Below, piece after piece: positions 16,032 to 24,705 of a stretch of DNA of 64,000 nt. Each line of letters starts with the position of its first letter. The first letter of the stretch is position 1. Position numbers and translations under genes: made by a program. The notes under the pieces are model-generated. The model did no database searches and was not told the DNA's origin. It saw nothing but the letters and a program-made list of their open reading frames with translations. This DNA is from a bacterium 1XD21-13 (GTDB lineage: Bacteria > Bacillota > Clostridia > Lachnospirales > Lachnospiraceae), in assembly GCA_009917555.1 (NCBI GenBank), contig QZDX01000007.1:62001-126000 (forward strand), read 5' to 3'.

Positions 16032-17727
16032 GGGACGAATCTCTCTATCCGCCGTCATGACCTGTGTGGTTGTGGGGCTGGTGCTGACGGTGCTGGGATC
16101 GGTTCTCCTGTTTTTTATTGATTTATATCAAAACTCCATGGAGCAGAATGCGTCCATTGCCAGTGAGCAGGCAGTGGTGCAGGTGATGAATACGGTGGAG
16201 GATTACACCGAGGGCATGGCGGAATCCATGCGTCTCATTTCCGTTCACATGGGCAGGCCCAGAGAGGAGCGGGATGAGTTTTTTCAAAGCTTTATGGAGA
16301 TCCGCTCAGATGTGGTGTCCGTCACCACCTACAGCCGGGAGGGGGAGCTTCTGGACTGCTGGTCTAATGGCCTGAAGCGAAAAGACGCTATTTTGCGGAA
16401 TCTTTCCTATATGGAAGAGCCAAAGGGCAAGGGACTGCGCATCTCCAAGCCCCATGTGGAGACTCTCTTTGAAGAATATTATCCCTGGGTGGTTACCATA
16501 TGTCAGAATATGAGGGATGCGGACGGCCAGGAGATTCAGGTTTTTATGGACATCCGATTTTCCAATATTGCCAGCTACGTGGATGATGTGGGAATCGGAC
16601 AGCATGGGTACTGCTATATTCAGGATACGGAGGGGAACCTCATATATCATCCCCAGCAACAGCTCATTTACTCCGGCCTTAAGGAGGAAATGACGGGAGA
16701 GCCCAAGAGCCTCCCCGACGGCTCCCACACCCGTTCCAATGTGATCTACACCATCCATACCCTGGAAAGCTGCAACTGGCGGGTGGTGGGCGTAAGCTTT
16801 GTGGACGAGTTGATTACCAGCCGTGTGGAGGGAATGGTGCGGGTCTGTGTGGTACTGCTTTTTCTGGTTCTTTTGACGGCCGCTCTGGTGGGAATACTCT
16901 TTTCTCGGCTCTTTGCCAAGCCTGCCAAGCGTCTTACGGGGGCTATGGAGGCATTTGAGCAGGAGGCGGAGAACTTTCAGTTTGCGGCTGTGCGGGGGAC
17001 CAGTGAGATTTCCGCTCTGTCCGATTCCTTCGGCCATATGGTGGTGCGCATCCAGGAGCTGATGGAGCAGGTGCGCCAGGAGGAAATTACTTTGAGAAAG
17101 ACGGAGCTCAATGCGCTTCAGGCTCAGATTAACCCTCATTTTCTCTACAATACCCTGGATTCTATTGCCTGGATGTGCGAGGAGGACAGGACCAGGGAGG
17201 CGGTGGAGATGGTCAATGCCCTGGCCCGGCTTTTCCGCATCAGTATCAGCAAGGGACATGAGCTCATTACCCTGGAGCGGGAGGTGGAGCACGCCAAGAG
17301 CTATCTGAAAATCCAGAATTACCGTTACAAGAATCAATTTACTTATACCTTTGATGTGGAGGAGAATTGCCTTTCCTATCTGTGCAATAAGATTACCCTG
17401 CAGCCCATTATTGAAAATGCCATTTACCATGGAATCGACCGCATGGTGGATGAGGGCCTGATTGAGATTCGAATCAGGGAGGAGGAAATGGCTGTGCTTA
17501 TGACGGTTACGGACAATGGCGTGGGCATGACAGAGGAGCAGTGCCGGGAGATTCTTCACCAGGAGGCAAAGGACCGGACGGGAATCGGCATCAAAAACGT
17601 TCATGACCGCATCCGCATTTACTTTGGGGAGGAGTATGGGCTTCACATCACAAGCGAGCTGGACGAGGGCACCTGTGTGGAGATTCGCATCCCGAAGCTT
17701 AAGGGGGATGAATATGAAAAAAAATAG
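16012..17727 (+). CDS. YesM-type sensor histidine kinase
   Basis: Membrane kinase of 571 residues that should phosphorylate the YesN-type regulator. It has an N-terminal transmembrane helix (about 10-38), an outer dCache-like sensor domain (about 40-270), a second transmembrane helix (about 275-300), HAMP, then the His_kinase domain with NPHFLYNTLDSIAW (His376) and an ATP-binding domain with DNGVGM and GIGIKNVHDRI. Start 16012 has AGGAGG seven bases upstream and overlaps the end of the regulator gene by 20 bases. The next gene, a membrane-anchored sugar-binding protein, likely supplies the signal to this kinase. Confidence 0.95.
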   Translation: MKKDRHKGRISLSAVMTCVVVGLVLTVLGSVLLFFIDLYQNSMEQNASIASEQAVVQVMNTVEDYTEGMAESMRLISVHMGRPREERDEFFQSFMEIRSDVVSVTTYSREGELLDCWSNGLKRKDAILRNLSYMEEPKGKGLRISKPHVETLFEEYYPWVVTICQNMRDADGQEIQVFMDIRFSNIASYVDDVGIGQHGYCYIQDTEGNLIYHPQQQLIYSGLKEEMTGEPKSLPDGSHTRSNVIYTIHTLESCNWRVVGVSFVDELITSRVEGMVRVCVVLLFLVLLTAALVGILFSRLFAKPAKRLTGAMEAFEQEAENFQFAAVRGTSEISALSDSFGHMVVRIQELMEQVRQEEITLRKTELNALQAQINPHFLYNTLDSIAWMCEEDRTREAVEMVNALARLFRISISKGHELITLEREVEHAKSYLKIQNYRYKNQFTYTFDVEENCLSYLCNKITLQPIIENAIYHGIDRMVDEGLIEIRIREEEMAVLMTVTDNGVGMTEEQCREILHQEAKDRTGIGIKNVHDRIRIYFGEEYGLHITSELDEGTCVEIRIPKLKGDEYEKK

Positions 17728-18736
17728 AGCTGTGGGAAAGCATTTAAATTTGTGGCTGATTCTTTTGGGGGCACTGCTTCTGGCGGGGAGCTATATCATT
17801 GGAATCCGCTATATTATCGGCAACCTGAATGTATTTGAACATGAGCGTGGAGAGACCAACCGTCATTATGTGGCAGTGATTGCCAAATCAACCACCTCCG
17901 CCTTTTGGAAGTCTGTATTTGCAGGAGCCAATGCTGCCAGTACGGAGTACAATTTGACCCTGACGGTGGAGGGACCGGAGAATGAGGAGGACTATCAGAC
18001 CCAGAATGAGATGATCCGCAAGGCCGTGGAGAATGGGGCGGAGGTGATTGTATTTTCCGCCGTGGATTACCATGCCAATGCTGAGGCCATCAATGAGGCG
18101 GCCCGGAGCGGCGTGAAGATTGTAGTCATTGACAGTGATGTGGATAGTGACGAGGTGAGCTGCCGGATCAGTACGGACAATTACCAGGCAGGCCGCATGG
18201 TTGGCAAGGCCATTCTTTCAGGGCAGCTGGAAGGGCTTAATGTGGGAATCGTGAATTTTGACAAGAATTCCGCCAACGGTCAGCAGCGGGAGCAGGGACT
18301 TCGTGAGGAGCTTGCCGCAGACGGACGGGCGCGGATCGTAGATGCCATCAATGTGCTTTCCACCACGGAGGACTCTAAGGCAGGCACCATAGAAATGTTA
18401 AAGGAGCATCCGGAGATCAATGTGATCGCCACCTTCAACGAGTGGACCAGCCTTGGGGTCAGCTATGCTATCCGGGAGCTTAAGCTGGCGGAGGAAACCT
18501 TTGTGATCGCCTTTGACAGCAATGTGGTCTGCGTGGGAATGTTAGAGACCGGCGAGGTGGACGCCCTCATTGTGCAGAACCCCTACGCTATGGGATATCT
18601 GGGAGTGGAATGCGCCTACAATCTCATCAACGATCTTCCTCTGGAAAGTGTCCAGGTAGATACGGCCACTACCGTAATCACCAGGGAAAATATGTTCGAA
18701 GAGGAAGGCCAAAAGGTATTATTTTCTTTTGATTAA
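17714..18736 (+). CDS. Membrane-anchored sugar-binding (periplasmic-binding type 1) sensor protein
   Basis: A 340-residue protein with an N-terminal hydrophobic anchor (LWLILLGALLLAGSYIIG, about 14-31), no lipobox cysteine, and then the type 1 sugar-binding fold: YVAVIAKSTTSAFWKSVFAGA, NGAEVIVFSAVDYHANAEAI, KIVVIDSDV, and NVIATFNEWTSLGVSYA. Its start lies inside the end of the kinase gene. Being anchored and encoded with the kinase/regulator rather than with the permease, it is best read as the sensing subunit of a three-component system, as known for other YesM/LytS-linked sugar systems (inference). Start 17714 is preferred over 17708 because of spacing from AAGGGGG. Confidence 0.88.
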   Translation: MKKNRAVGKHLNLWLILLGALLLAGSYIIGIRYIIGNLNVFEHERGETNRHYVAVIAKSTTSAFWKSVFAGANAASTEYNLTLTVEGPENEEDYQTQNEMIRKAVENGAEVIVFSAVDYHANAEAINEAARSGVKIVVIDSDVDSDEVSCRISTDNYQAGRMVGKAILSGQLEGLNVGIVNFDKNSANGQQREQGLREELAADGRARIVDAINVLSTTEDSKAGTIEMLKEHPEINVIATFNEWTSLGVSYAIRELKLAEETFVIAFDSNVVCVGMLETGEVDALIVQNPYAMGYLGVECAYNLINDLPLESVQVDTATTVITRENMFEEEGQKVLFSFD

Positions 18737-18799
18737 CGGGAACTTAGTAAAAATTTGTACAAAAAGAATAAAATTTTTAATGGAAATCCTTCTTGTTTG

Positions 18800-18808
18800 T
18801 GGTATACT
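18800..18808 (+). promoter_or_regulatory. Extended -10 promoter of mglB
   Basis: TGGTATACT is an extended -10 box 58 bases before the mglB start; the -35 region is weak, as expected for a regulated promoter. Confidence 0.55.
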
Positions 18809-18866
18809 TATAAACGCAAGCAAACCAATGAGCTTGTAAAAAAATATACAGGGAGGATTTTTCACC

Positions 18867-19976
18867 ATGAAAAAGAAAGTTTTAGCTGCATTGTTAAGCG
18901 TAGCAATGGTAGCAACCTTACTGGCAGGCTGCGGTTCTAAGGAAGCACCTGCAGAGGCACCCGCTGAGACCGAAGCTCCGGCAGAGACCGAGGCACCGGC
19001 AGACGCAGAGGAGCCCGCAGAGGCACCTGCTGAGGCAGGCGGAGATTTCGCAGACAAGAAGGTAGGCGTATGTATTTATCAGTTCTCTGATAACTTTATG
19101 ACACTGTTCCGTACAGAGCTTGAGAATTATCTGATTAGCTTAGGCTTCTCCAAGGACAACATCACCATCCAGGATGGCCAGAATGACCAGGGAACACAGT
19201 CCAACCAGATTGATGCTTTCATCAATGACAAGGTTGACGTTCTGATTATCAACCCCGTTAACTCCTCTTCCGCAGAAACCATTACCGACAAGGTAGTAGG
19301 TGCCGGAATCCCGTTGGTATACATCAACCGTGAGCCGGATGAGTCCGAGGAGCAGAGATGGGCAGACAACAACTGGGATGTAACCTACGTTGGATGTGAT
19401 GCACGTCAGTCCGGAACCATGCAGGGCGAGATGATCGTAGACCTGGGTCTGGAGAAGGTTGACTTGAACGGCGACGGTAAGGTACAGTACATCATGATTG
19501 AGGGCGACCCCGAGAACGTTGATGCTAAGTATCGTACCGAGTTCTCCGTAAAGGCTTTGACAGATGCAGGCTGGGAAGTAGAAGAGCTTGACGACCAGGT
19601 TGGTAACTGGGATCAGGTAAAGGCACAGGAGCTTGTATCCAATGCACTTGGCCAGCATGGCGACAAGATCGAGGTTGTATTCTGCAACAACGACGCTATG
19701 GCACTTGGCGCTCTTCAGGCAATTGATACCGCAGGCCGCAAGGTAGGTGAGGATATCTTCCTGGTAGGCGTTGACGCTCTGTCCGAGGCTCTTGAGAATG
19801 TACTCAGCGGAACTATGACAGGTACTGTATTTAATGACCATATTTCTCAGTCCCACAGTGCAGCAGATGCAGCAGTGAACTATCTGACAGGTGCAGGGAA
19901 TGAGCATTACATTGGTTGTGATTATGTAAAGGTTACAACTGAGAACGCACAGGAAGTTCTTGACAGCGTTAAATAA
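18867..19976 (+). CDS. mglB: Galactose/glucose-binding lipoprotein
   Basis: Extracellular binding protein of a sugar ABC importer, 369 residues. A lipoprotein signal peptide ends in LLAGC (Cys22). A low-complexity linker of Ala/Pro/Glu repeats (about 25-57) tethers the binding fold (about 60-369). The calcium loop DLNGDGKVQ, typical of the glucose/galactose-binding protein MglB, is present, as are YINREPDESE and the C-terminal HISQSHSAADAAVNY. The linker's codons are near-repetitive. It is followed by a terminator before the ATPase gene, a usual way to make more binding protein than transporter. Confidence 0.93.
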   Translation: MKKKVLAALLSVAMVATLLAGCGSKEAPAEAPAETEAPAETEAPADAEEPAEAPAEAGGDFADKKVGVCIYQFSDNFMTLFRTELENYLISLGFSKDNITIQDGQNDQGTQSNQIDAFINDKVDVLIINPVNSSSAETITDKVVGAGIPLVYINREPDESEEQRWADNNWDVTYVGCDARQSGTMQGEMIVDLGLEKVDLNGDGKVQYIMIEGDPENVDAKYRTEFSVKALTDAGWEVEELDDQVGNWDQVKAQELVSNALGQHGDKIEVVFCNNDAMALGALQAIDTAGRKVGEDIFLVGVDALSEALENVLSGTMTGTVFNDHISQSHSAADAAVNYLTGAGNEHYIGCDYVKVTTENAQEVLDSVK

Positions 19977-20006
19977 TAACGACTGATAGACAGAATGTAT
20001 GAAGCG

Positions 20007-20041
20007 GTGCGGGTGTTGTCATACGGCACCCGCACTTTTTG
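20007..20041 (+). terminator. Terminator/attenuator between mglB and mglA
   Basis: Nine-pair stem GTGCGGGTG / CACCCGCAC with an 11-base loop and five T. It lies inside the transport operon and should lower read-through to mglA and mglC. Confidence 0.85.
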
Positions 20042-20166
20042 ATATGAGAAGAGAGTGCGTGAAATACATAGTAGTTCTTGTTGTAGGATTGAATAAAGGA
20101 TTGAAAAGTTTAGACTCGATATGAATTTCAATGTTAATTTGAGGTTCAAAAGTGAATGTGGAGAAA

Positions 20167-20247
20167 AACAGATTACAATCTGTTAAATTTTATTGGAGCC
20201 TAACTGTTTGACAGATCTATCCTGTCAGACTTTTGGAATCCAATAAA
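20167..20247 (+). promoter_or_regulatory. Palindrome and long hairpin before mglA
   Basis: AACAGATTACAATCTGTT (20167-20184) is an 8-base-arm palindrome with a 2-base centre, more like a protein-binding site than an RNA hairpin. Just after it, TTTATTGGA (20189-20197) pairs perfectly with TCCAATAAA (20239-20247), enclosing a second stem TTTGACAG / CTGTCAGA. Together they may be an operator plus an RNA stem that steadies or gates the mglA message. Confidence 0.45.
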
Positions 20248-20278
20248 CATAAATAGAAAAAAGAGAAGGAGGAGCAAA

Positions 20279-21787
20279 ATGGCAGAGTATAAACTGGAAT
20301 TGAAAGGCGTCTGCAAGTCATTCCCGGGTGTTAAGGCGCTGGATAATGTACAGTTGTCGCTCCGTCCCGGTACCGTACATGCACTGATGGGGGAAAATGG
20401 TGCGGGAAAGTCTACACTGATGAAGTGCCTGTTCGGTATCTATAAGATGGATGCAGGAGAGATCTTTCTCGATGGACAAAAGATTGAGATTGGAAACCCT
20501 GATGAGGCTATGAAATACGGAATTGCCATGGTGCATCAGGAGTTGCAGCCCGTACCGGCCAGAAGTGTTGGGGAGAATCTGTATTTGGGAAGATTTCCGG
20601 TAAAGAAATATGGACCCTTGCAGGTGATTGATCATAAGGCCATGTACGCAGAGACAGAAAAATGGTTAAAGGAAGTGAAGATGGACTTTGAGCCAAAGGC
20701 CCTTCTTGGAACACTGTCCGTAGGGCAGATGCAGTCCGTGGAGATTGCAAAGGCCGTATCCCAGCAGGCAAGGGTGGTAATTTTTGATGAGCCCACATCC
20801 TCCCTGTCAGATAATGAGGTGGAGGCTTTGTTTCGGATTATGAATGACCTCCGTGATAAGGGTGTAGCTATGGTATACATCTCGCATAAAATGGATGAGA
20901 TTAAGCAGATTGCGGACGATATCACCATTATGCGTGATGGTACCTATGTAGGAACCTGGCCGGCAGACGAAATGACCACTGACGATATTATTGCGAAGAT
21001 GGTAGGCCGTGAGCTGACGAATGTATATCCTCCCAGGGAGAATAAGCCTGGAGATGTGATTATGGAGGTGAAGGATCTCTGTTCCATCCATGAAAAATCC
21101 TTCCAGCATATCAATTTTACTCTTCGTAAAGGGGAAATCCTGGGCTTTGGCGGCTTGGTAGGAGCTCAGAGAACAGAGCTGATGGAGGGAATCTTTGGCA
21201 TCCGTGGTGTGGAGACTGGAGAGATCTACATAAATGGTCAACAGGTGAAGATTAAGCATCCGAAGGATGCCATGAAGGCCGGAATCGGACTGATCACGGA
21301 GGACCGCCGTGGAAACGGTATCTTCGGCTGTCTGTCCATCAAGGATAATGTTGGTGTATCTATTTACAATAAGCATCTGAAGGCAGGTTTTGTTCTGGAC
21401 CACAAGAAGATTGACGGCATTGTGGATGAGAACATCCAGAAGCTGCGAATTAAGACTCCGAGCATGAAGGAGCATATTGCAAATCTTTCCGGAGGTAATC
21501 AGCAGAAGGTTATCGTTTCCAGATGGCTTGCAAATGACCCGGACGTACTCATTATGGATGAGCCCACCAGAGGTATCGACGTGGGAGCCAAGCACGAGAT
21601 CTATGAGATTATGAACGATCTGGCCAAGCAGGGGAAGGCTATTATTATGATTTCCTCTGAGATGGCGGAGCTTTTGGGTATGTCTGACAGAGTCTATGTC
21701 ATGTGTAATGGAAAGATCACCGGTGAGATTACGGAAGAAGCTGAGATGAACCAGGAAAGTGTTATGGGCTACGCAACCCAGTTCTGA
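20279..21787 (+). CDS. mglA: Sugar ABC transporter ATPase (two ABC domains)
   Basis: A 502-residue protein with two fused ATPase domains, as in RbsA/MglA/XylG. The first has Walker A GENGAGKST (about 39-47), LSVGQMQ and the Walker B region VVIFDEPTSSL. The second has a degenerate Walker A (GGLVGAQRTEL), a good signature LSGGNQQK and VLIMDEPTRGID. It sits on the inner face of the membrane and powers MglC. The ribosome site AAGGAGG is eight bases upstream. Close match of the binding protein to MglB makes galactose, glucose or a methylgalactoside the likely cargo. Confidence 0.94.
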   Translation: MAEYKLELKGVCKSFPGVKALDNVQLSLRPGTVHALMGENGAGKSTLMKCLFGIYKMDAGEIFLDGQKIEIGNPDEAMKYGIAMVHQELQPVPARSVGENLYLGRFPVKKYGPLQVIDHKAMYAETEKWLKEVKMDFEPKALLGTLSVGQMQSVEIAKAVSQQARVVIFDEPTSSLSDNEVEALFRIMNDLRDKGVAMVYISHKMDEIKQIADDITIMRDGTYVGTWPADEMTTDDIIAKMVGRELTNVYPPRENKPGDVIMEVKDLCSIHEKSFQHINFTLRKGEILGFGGLVGAQRTELMEGIFGIRGVETGEIYINGQQVKIKHPKDAMKAGIGLITEDRRGNGIFGCLSIKDNVGVSIYNKHLKAGFVLDHKKIDGIVDENIQKLRIKTPSMKEHIANLSGGNQQKVIVSRWLANDPDVLIMDEPTRGIDVGAKHEIYEIMNDLAKQGKAIIMISSEMAELLGMSDRVYVMCNGKITGEITEEAEMNQESVMGYATQF

Positions 21788-21808
21788 TGGCGAAGGAGGA
21801 TGGATAGA

Positions 21809-22798
21809 ATGGAAAAAACAAAGAAAAAACAAATAACAGATTTTTTGATTAATAACGGTGTTATTATCGTTATGTTTATCCTGGTAATTTATACAGGACT
21901 TACCACCGATAATTTCTTTACAAGCAATAACCTTCTGAATTTGCTGGTGAATATGAGCTCCCGTCTGGTGATCGCTCTGGGAATCGCAGGCTGTGTTATC
22001 ACTGCAGGCTGTGATCTGTCAGCTGGACGTATGATTGGTTTTGGAGCCTGTATCTCAGGTGTGCTTCTGCAGCGTATGGATTACTCTCAGAAGTTCTTCC
22101 CCAATATGGAGCCGATGAATGTATTTCTGGTAGCAGTGATTGTTATGCTGATTTGTGCAGCGTTTGGTTCAATTACTGGATTCTTTATTGCATACTTAAG
22201 CGTACCTCCCTTTATTGCCACTCTGGCTATGATGGAGATTGTGTATGGTATCAATATGATCTTTACCAATGCCACACCTCTGGGCGGTTATGTGAGCAAT
22301 TATACCAATGTGGCAAGCGGAAGATTTTTGGGAATCAGCTATCTGATCTGGATTGCGATTATTGTAGCTGCCATTACCTGGTTCATTTTCAATATGACCC
22401 GTCATGGAAAGTACATGTATGCCGTAGGCGGCAATCCCCAAGCAGCAGAGGTAGCCGGTGTCCCGGTAAAGACTACCTTGATTCTTATCTATATGAAAGC
22501 GGCAGCTATGTACGGACTGGCAGGCTTTATGCTGGGCGCAAAGGCCGGCGGTGCTTCCGTAAACTTAGGTCTTGGCTACGAGATGGAGGCCATTGCGGCT
22601 TGTACCATCGGCGGTGTATCCGTTACCGGCGGACGTGGACGTGTAACCTCCGCTATCGTGGGTGTTACGGTATTCGAGCTGTTGAAGCTGGCATTGCAGT
22701 ACCTTGGAATGGATGCCAATGCACAGTGGATCGCAATCGGTATTGTAATCTTTATCGCTATTTCTCTGGATATCCGGAAGTATATTGCGAAGAAATAA
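21809..22798 (+). CDS. mglC: Sugar ABC transporter permease
   Basis: A 329-residue membrane permease of the BPD_transp_2 family with about ten helices. Family marks are the AGCDLSAGR-like ITAGCDLSAGRMIGFGAC region, LSVPPFIATLAMM, and the ATPase-contact loop GGNPQAAEVAGVPV, then GGVSVTGGRG. Start 21809 is chosen because the ATG at 21800 touches the AGGAGG site. It is 21 bases behind mglA, so both are on one message. A 17-pair terminator hairpin follows. Confidence 0.94.
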   Translation: MEKTKKKQITDFLINNGVIIVMFILVIYTGLTTDNFFTSNNLLNLLVNMSSRLVIALGIAGCVITAGCDLSAGRMIGFGACISGVLLQRMDYSQKFFPNMEPMNVFLVAVIVMLICAAFGSITGFFIAYLSVPPFIATLAMMEIVYGINMIFTNATPLGGYVSNYTNVASGRFLGISYLIWIAIIVAAITWFIFNMTRHGKYMYAVGGNPQAAEVAGVPVKTTLILIYMKAAAMYGLAGFMLGAKAGGASVNLGLGYEMEAIAACTIGGVSVTGGRGRVTSAIVGVTVFELLKLALQYLGMDANAQWIAIGIVIFIAISLDIRKYIAKK

Positions 22799-22864
22799 GG
22801 CGAAAAGCTGGATGATACACTTGGAATTTATCTGAATGATAGAAATATGTGTGTGGCGATAAGA

Positions 22865-22903
22865 AGAAGCAGCGGCCGGAACAGTATTCCGGCCGCTGCT
22901 TCT
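22865..22903. terminator. Bidirectional terminator hairpin
   Basis: Perfect 17-pair stem AGAAGCAGCGGCCGGAA / TTCCGGCCGCTGCTTCT with a 5-base loop between the convergent mglC and DUF4250 genes. T-rich sequence on both sides suits termination in both directions. Confidence 0.8.
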
Positions 22904-22912
22904 GTATCTAAA

Positions 22913-23086
22913 TTATACAAAGCTGTTGCTTTTTGGATCGTATTGAAAATCAATTCCTCCCAGGGTAATCTCCAGAGCCTTACGCTCCAGATGCAGGCTT
23001 CTGCACAGCTCATCTAGAGAGGGGTAGTAATCGCGAAGCTGCATGTTGATCCAGCTTAACAGCATGAAGGGGTCCTTGGGTATCAT
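22913..23086 (-). CDS. DUF4250 small protein
   Basis: A 57-residue protein starting MIPKDPFMLLSWINMQLRD and ending FQYDPKSNSFV, which matches the small DUF4250 family of Clostridia (KDPxMLLS, NxxLRD, SLDxLC, then GxxYD). The start at 23086 has ACAGGAG nine bases upstream; a longer frame to 23143 is rejected. The function of the family is not known. It is convergent with the Mgl operon and has no obvious partner gene. Confidence 0.85.
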   Translation of the reverse strand: MIPKDPFMLLSWINMQLRDYYPSLDELCRSLHLERKALEITLGGIDFQYDPKSNSFV

Positions 23087-23231
23087 AGCATCAACTCCTG
23101 TCTTCATCATTGGGCCTGTACTGCCCTTTTTATTTAACAACAAAACGGGAAAACTTGCAAGTATATCTTATTTCTGGTACACTGGATATATTGGAAATAA
23201 CTGTAGTGTTATTAAAATAAAGGAGAAGGAA

Positions 23232-23744
23232 ATGGAAAAACGAGAGATAGATCCGGAAAAGAGAAGAGAGGTGCAAAAGACCACAACCAGGGCAGTCCTT
23301 ATAATTACGGCAGTGATTGTTATTTATGTGGTGTATGCACTGATAACGAAAAATCTCAATATTTATATATTTGAAGGGCTTCTCATGCTCTTTGTAGTTG
23401 CCTATGTGGTCTTAAATGATTTTTTGGAGCCCTATCGCCTGGGTATCTTTGAGGGCATGACAGTGGGACAGAAAAGCGGGTTTATGAAGATTCTTGTGCT
23501 GGATGCAGTAGGAATTGGCGCTGTACTTTACTGGATTATTGGCATGGGGAATTCGGAGAATGTTAATCAGAGCATTTTCCCGCTGTTAATCTACATCCTG
23601 ACGGCTCAGATGAAGCGCAGGTTCCGCCCGGAATTCGAGGGGACGGACCAGGAGGAAGGGTCTCAATCTGAGGAGGAAGCTCTTTTGGAGGAGGAGCCCC
23701 TTTCCATAGAAGCTCAGGACGAAGACCGTAAGGAAGAATCATAA
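23232..23744 (+). CDS. Membrane protein of unknown function
   Basis: A 170-residue protein with a basic N-terminus (1-19), four hydrophobic segments (about 21-40, 47-64, 82-101 and 112-128) and a strongly acidic C-terminal tail (about 137-170, runs of Glu/Gln/Asp). AGGAGAAGG before ATG 23232 fixes the start. I do not recognise a family. The acidic tail would lie in the cytoplasm if the N-terminus does. It is divergent from DUF4250 and followed by a 144-base gap to the deacetylase gene. Confidence 0.7.
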   Translation: MEKREIDPEKRREVQKTTTRAVLIITAVIVIYVVYALITKNLNIYIFEGLLMLFVVAYVVLNDFLEPYRLGIFEGMTVGQKSGFMKILVLDAVGIGAVLYWIIGMGNSENVNQSIFPLLIYILTAQMKRRFRPEFEGTDQEEGSQSEEEALLEEEPLSIEAQDEDRKEES

Positions 23745-23888
23745 TCAAGGGTGTCGGAGAATAGGACGGCTGGCTTTTCCGATGTTTTGTGCATGCGGAC
23801 ACAGGTGTGAACATCTCAGCTATCTGATTTTCCGGCGCCCTTTTCTTCTGTAATGGTTCCCATTTGCATATATTAGGGTAATGAGAAA

Positions 23889-24662
23889 ATGCATTTGGGA
23901 GCATCCGAAGTGAGAAAGGGAAGGACAGCCGGTATTCCGGCATGGAAGCGAGGACTTCTGGTGGGGCTCGTGGGCCTTGCGGCAGTGGGAGCTGCGGCCG
24001 GTATTCGGGACAGACAGGAGGAACGGGACAGAGCTATGGTTATGGGGGATGCCTCCGGGGAGGAGACTGTATCTTCAAGCCCTGACAGCCAGGAGGAGAG
24101 CAGAGAGACGAAAAAAATTGCGCTGACCTTTGACGATGGCCCTCATCCCCGTTATACGGAGGAGCTTCTTGATGGCCTGGCGGAGCGGAAGGTAAAGGCA
24201 ACCTTTTTCCTTTTGGGACAAAATATAGAGGGCCGGGAGGACATTATCAGGCGCATAGCAGAGGAGGGTCATCTCATTGGGAACCACACCTACTACCATG
24301 TGGACATCACAAGGCTTACTCAGAGAGAAGCCTGTCAGGAAATCCTGGAAACCAGCAAAAAGATCACGGCCATCACCGGACAGCCGGTGGAATATATCCG
24401 CCCTCCCTTTGGCAATTGGGACAAAGAGTTGGAATGTGAGGTTATGATGCTGCCCATTTTCTGGTCTGTGGACACCCTGGACTGGACTACTCGGAATGCG
24501 GATCAAATTGTCCAAAAGGTAGTGACGGATATTGAAGAAAATGATATTATTTTAATGCATGATTCTTACGACAGCACCGTGAAGGCTGCTCTTCGGATTA
24601 TCGATCTACTGCAGGCGGAGGGCTATGAGTTTGTAACGGCGGATGAATTGATCCTGGAGTGA
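23889..24662 (+). CDS. Polysaccharide deacetylase (NodB domain), membrane-anchored
   Basis: Removes acetyl groups from a cell-surface or peptidoglycan sugar. A basic start and one hydrophobic helix (about 21-38) would anchor it outside the membrane. The NodB domain (about 73-250) shows all five motifs: TFDDGP with the catalytic Asp and metal Asp, HTYYH with the two metal His, RPPFG, DTLDW and ILMHD. At 257 residues it is typical for clostridial PdaA-like or PgdA-like enzymes. The start is uncertain: ATG 23889 has only a weak ribosome site, and a GTG at 23910 is nine bases after GGGAG. Confidence 0.88.
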   Translation: MHLGASEVRKGRTAGIPAWKRGLLVGLVGLAAVGAAAGIRDRQEERDRAMVMGDASGEETVSSSPDSQEESRETKKIALTFDDGPHPRYTEELLDGLAERKVKATFFLLGQNIEGREDIIRRIAEEGHLIGNHTYYHVDITRLTQREACQEILETSKKITAITGQPVEYIRPPFGNWDKELECEVMMLPIFWSVDTLDWTTRNADQIVQKVVTDIEENDIILMHDSYDSTVKAALRIIDLLQAEGYEFVTADELILE

Positions 24663-24705
24663 CAGGGTGTCTTTTGTAAAGCGGAAGCGGAGGACAATAT
24701 CATAC

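Noticed and set aside
16306-17646. Open frame of over 400 codons antisense to the YesM-type kinase
   Set aside because: The forward frame carries complete kinase motifs; the antisense product resembles nothing.
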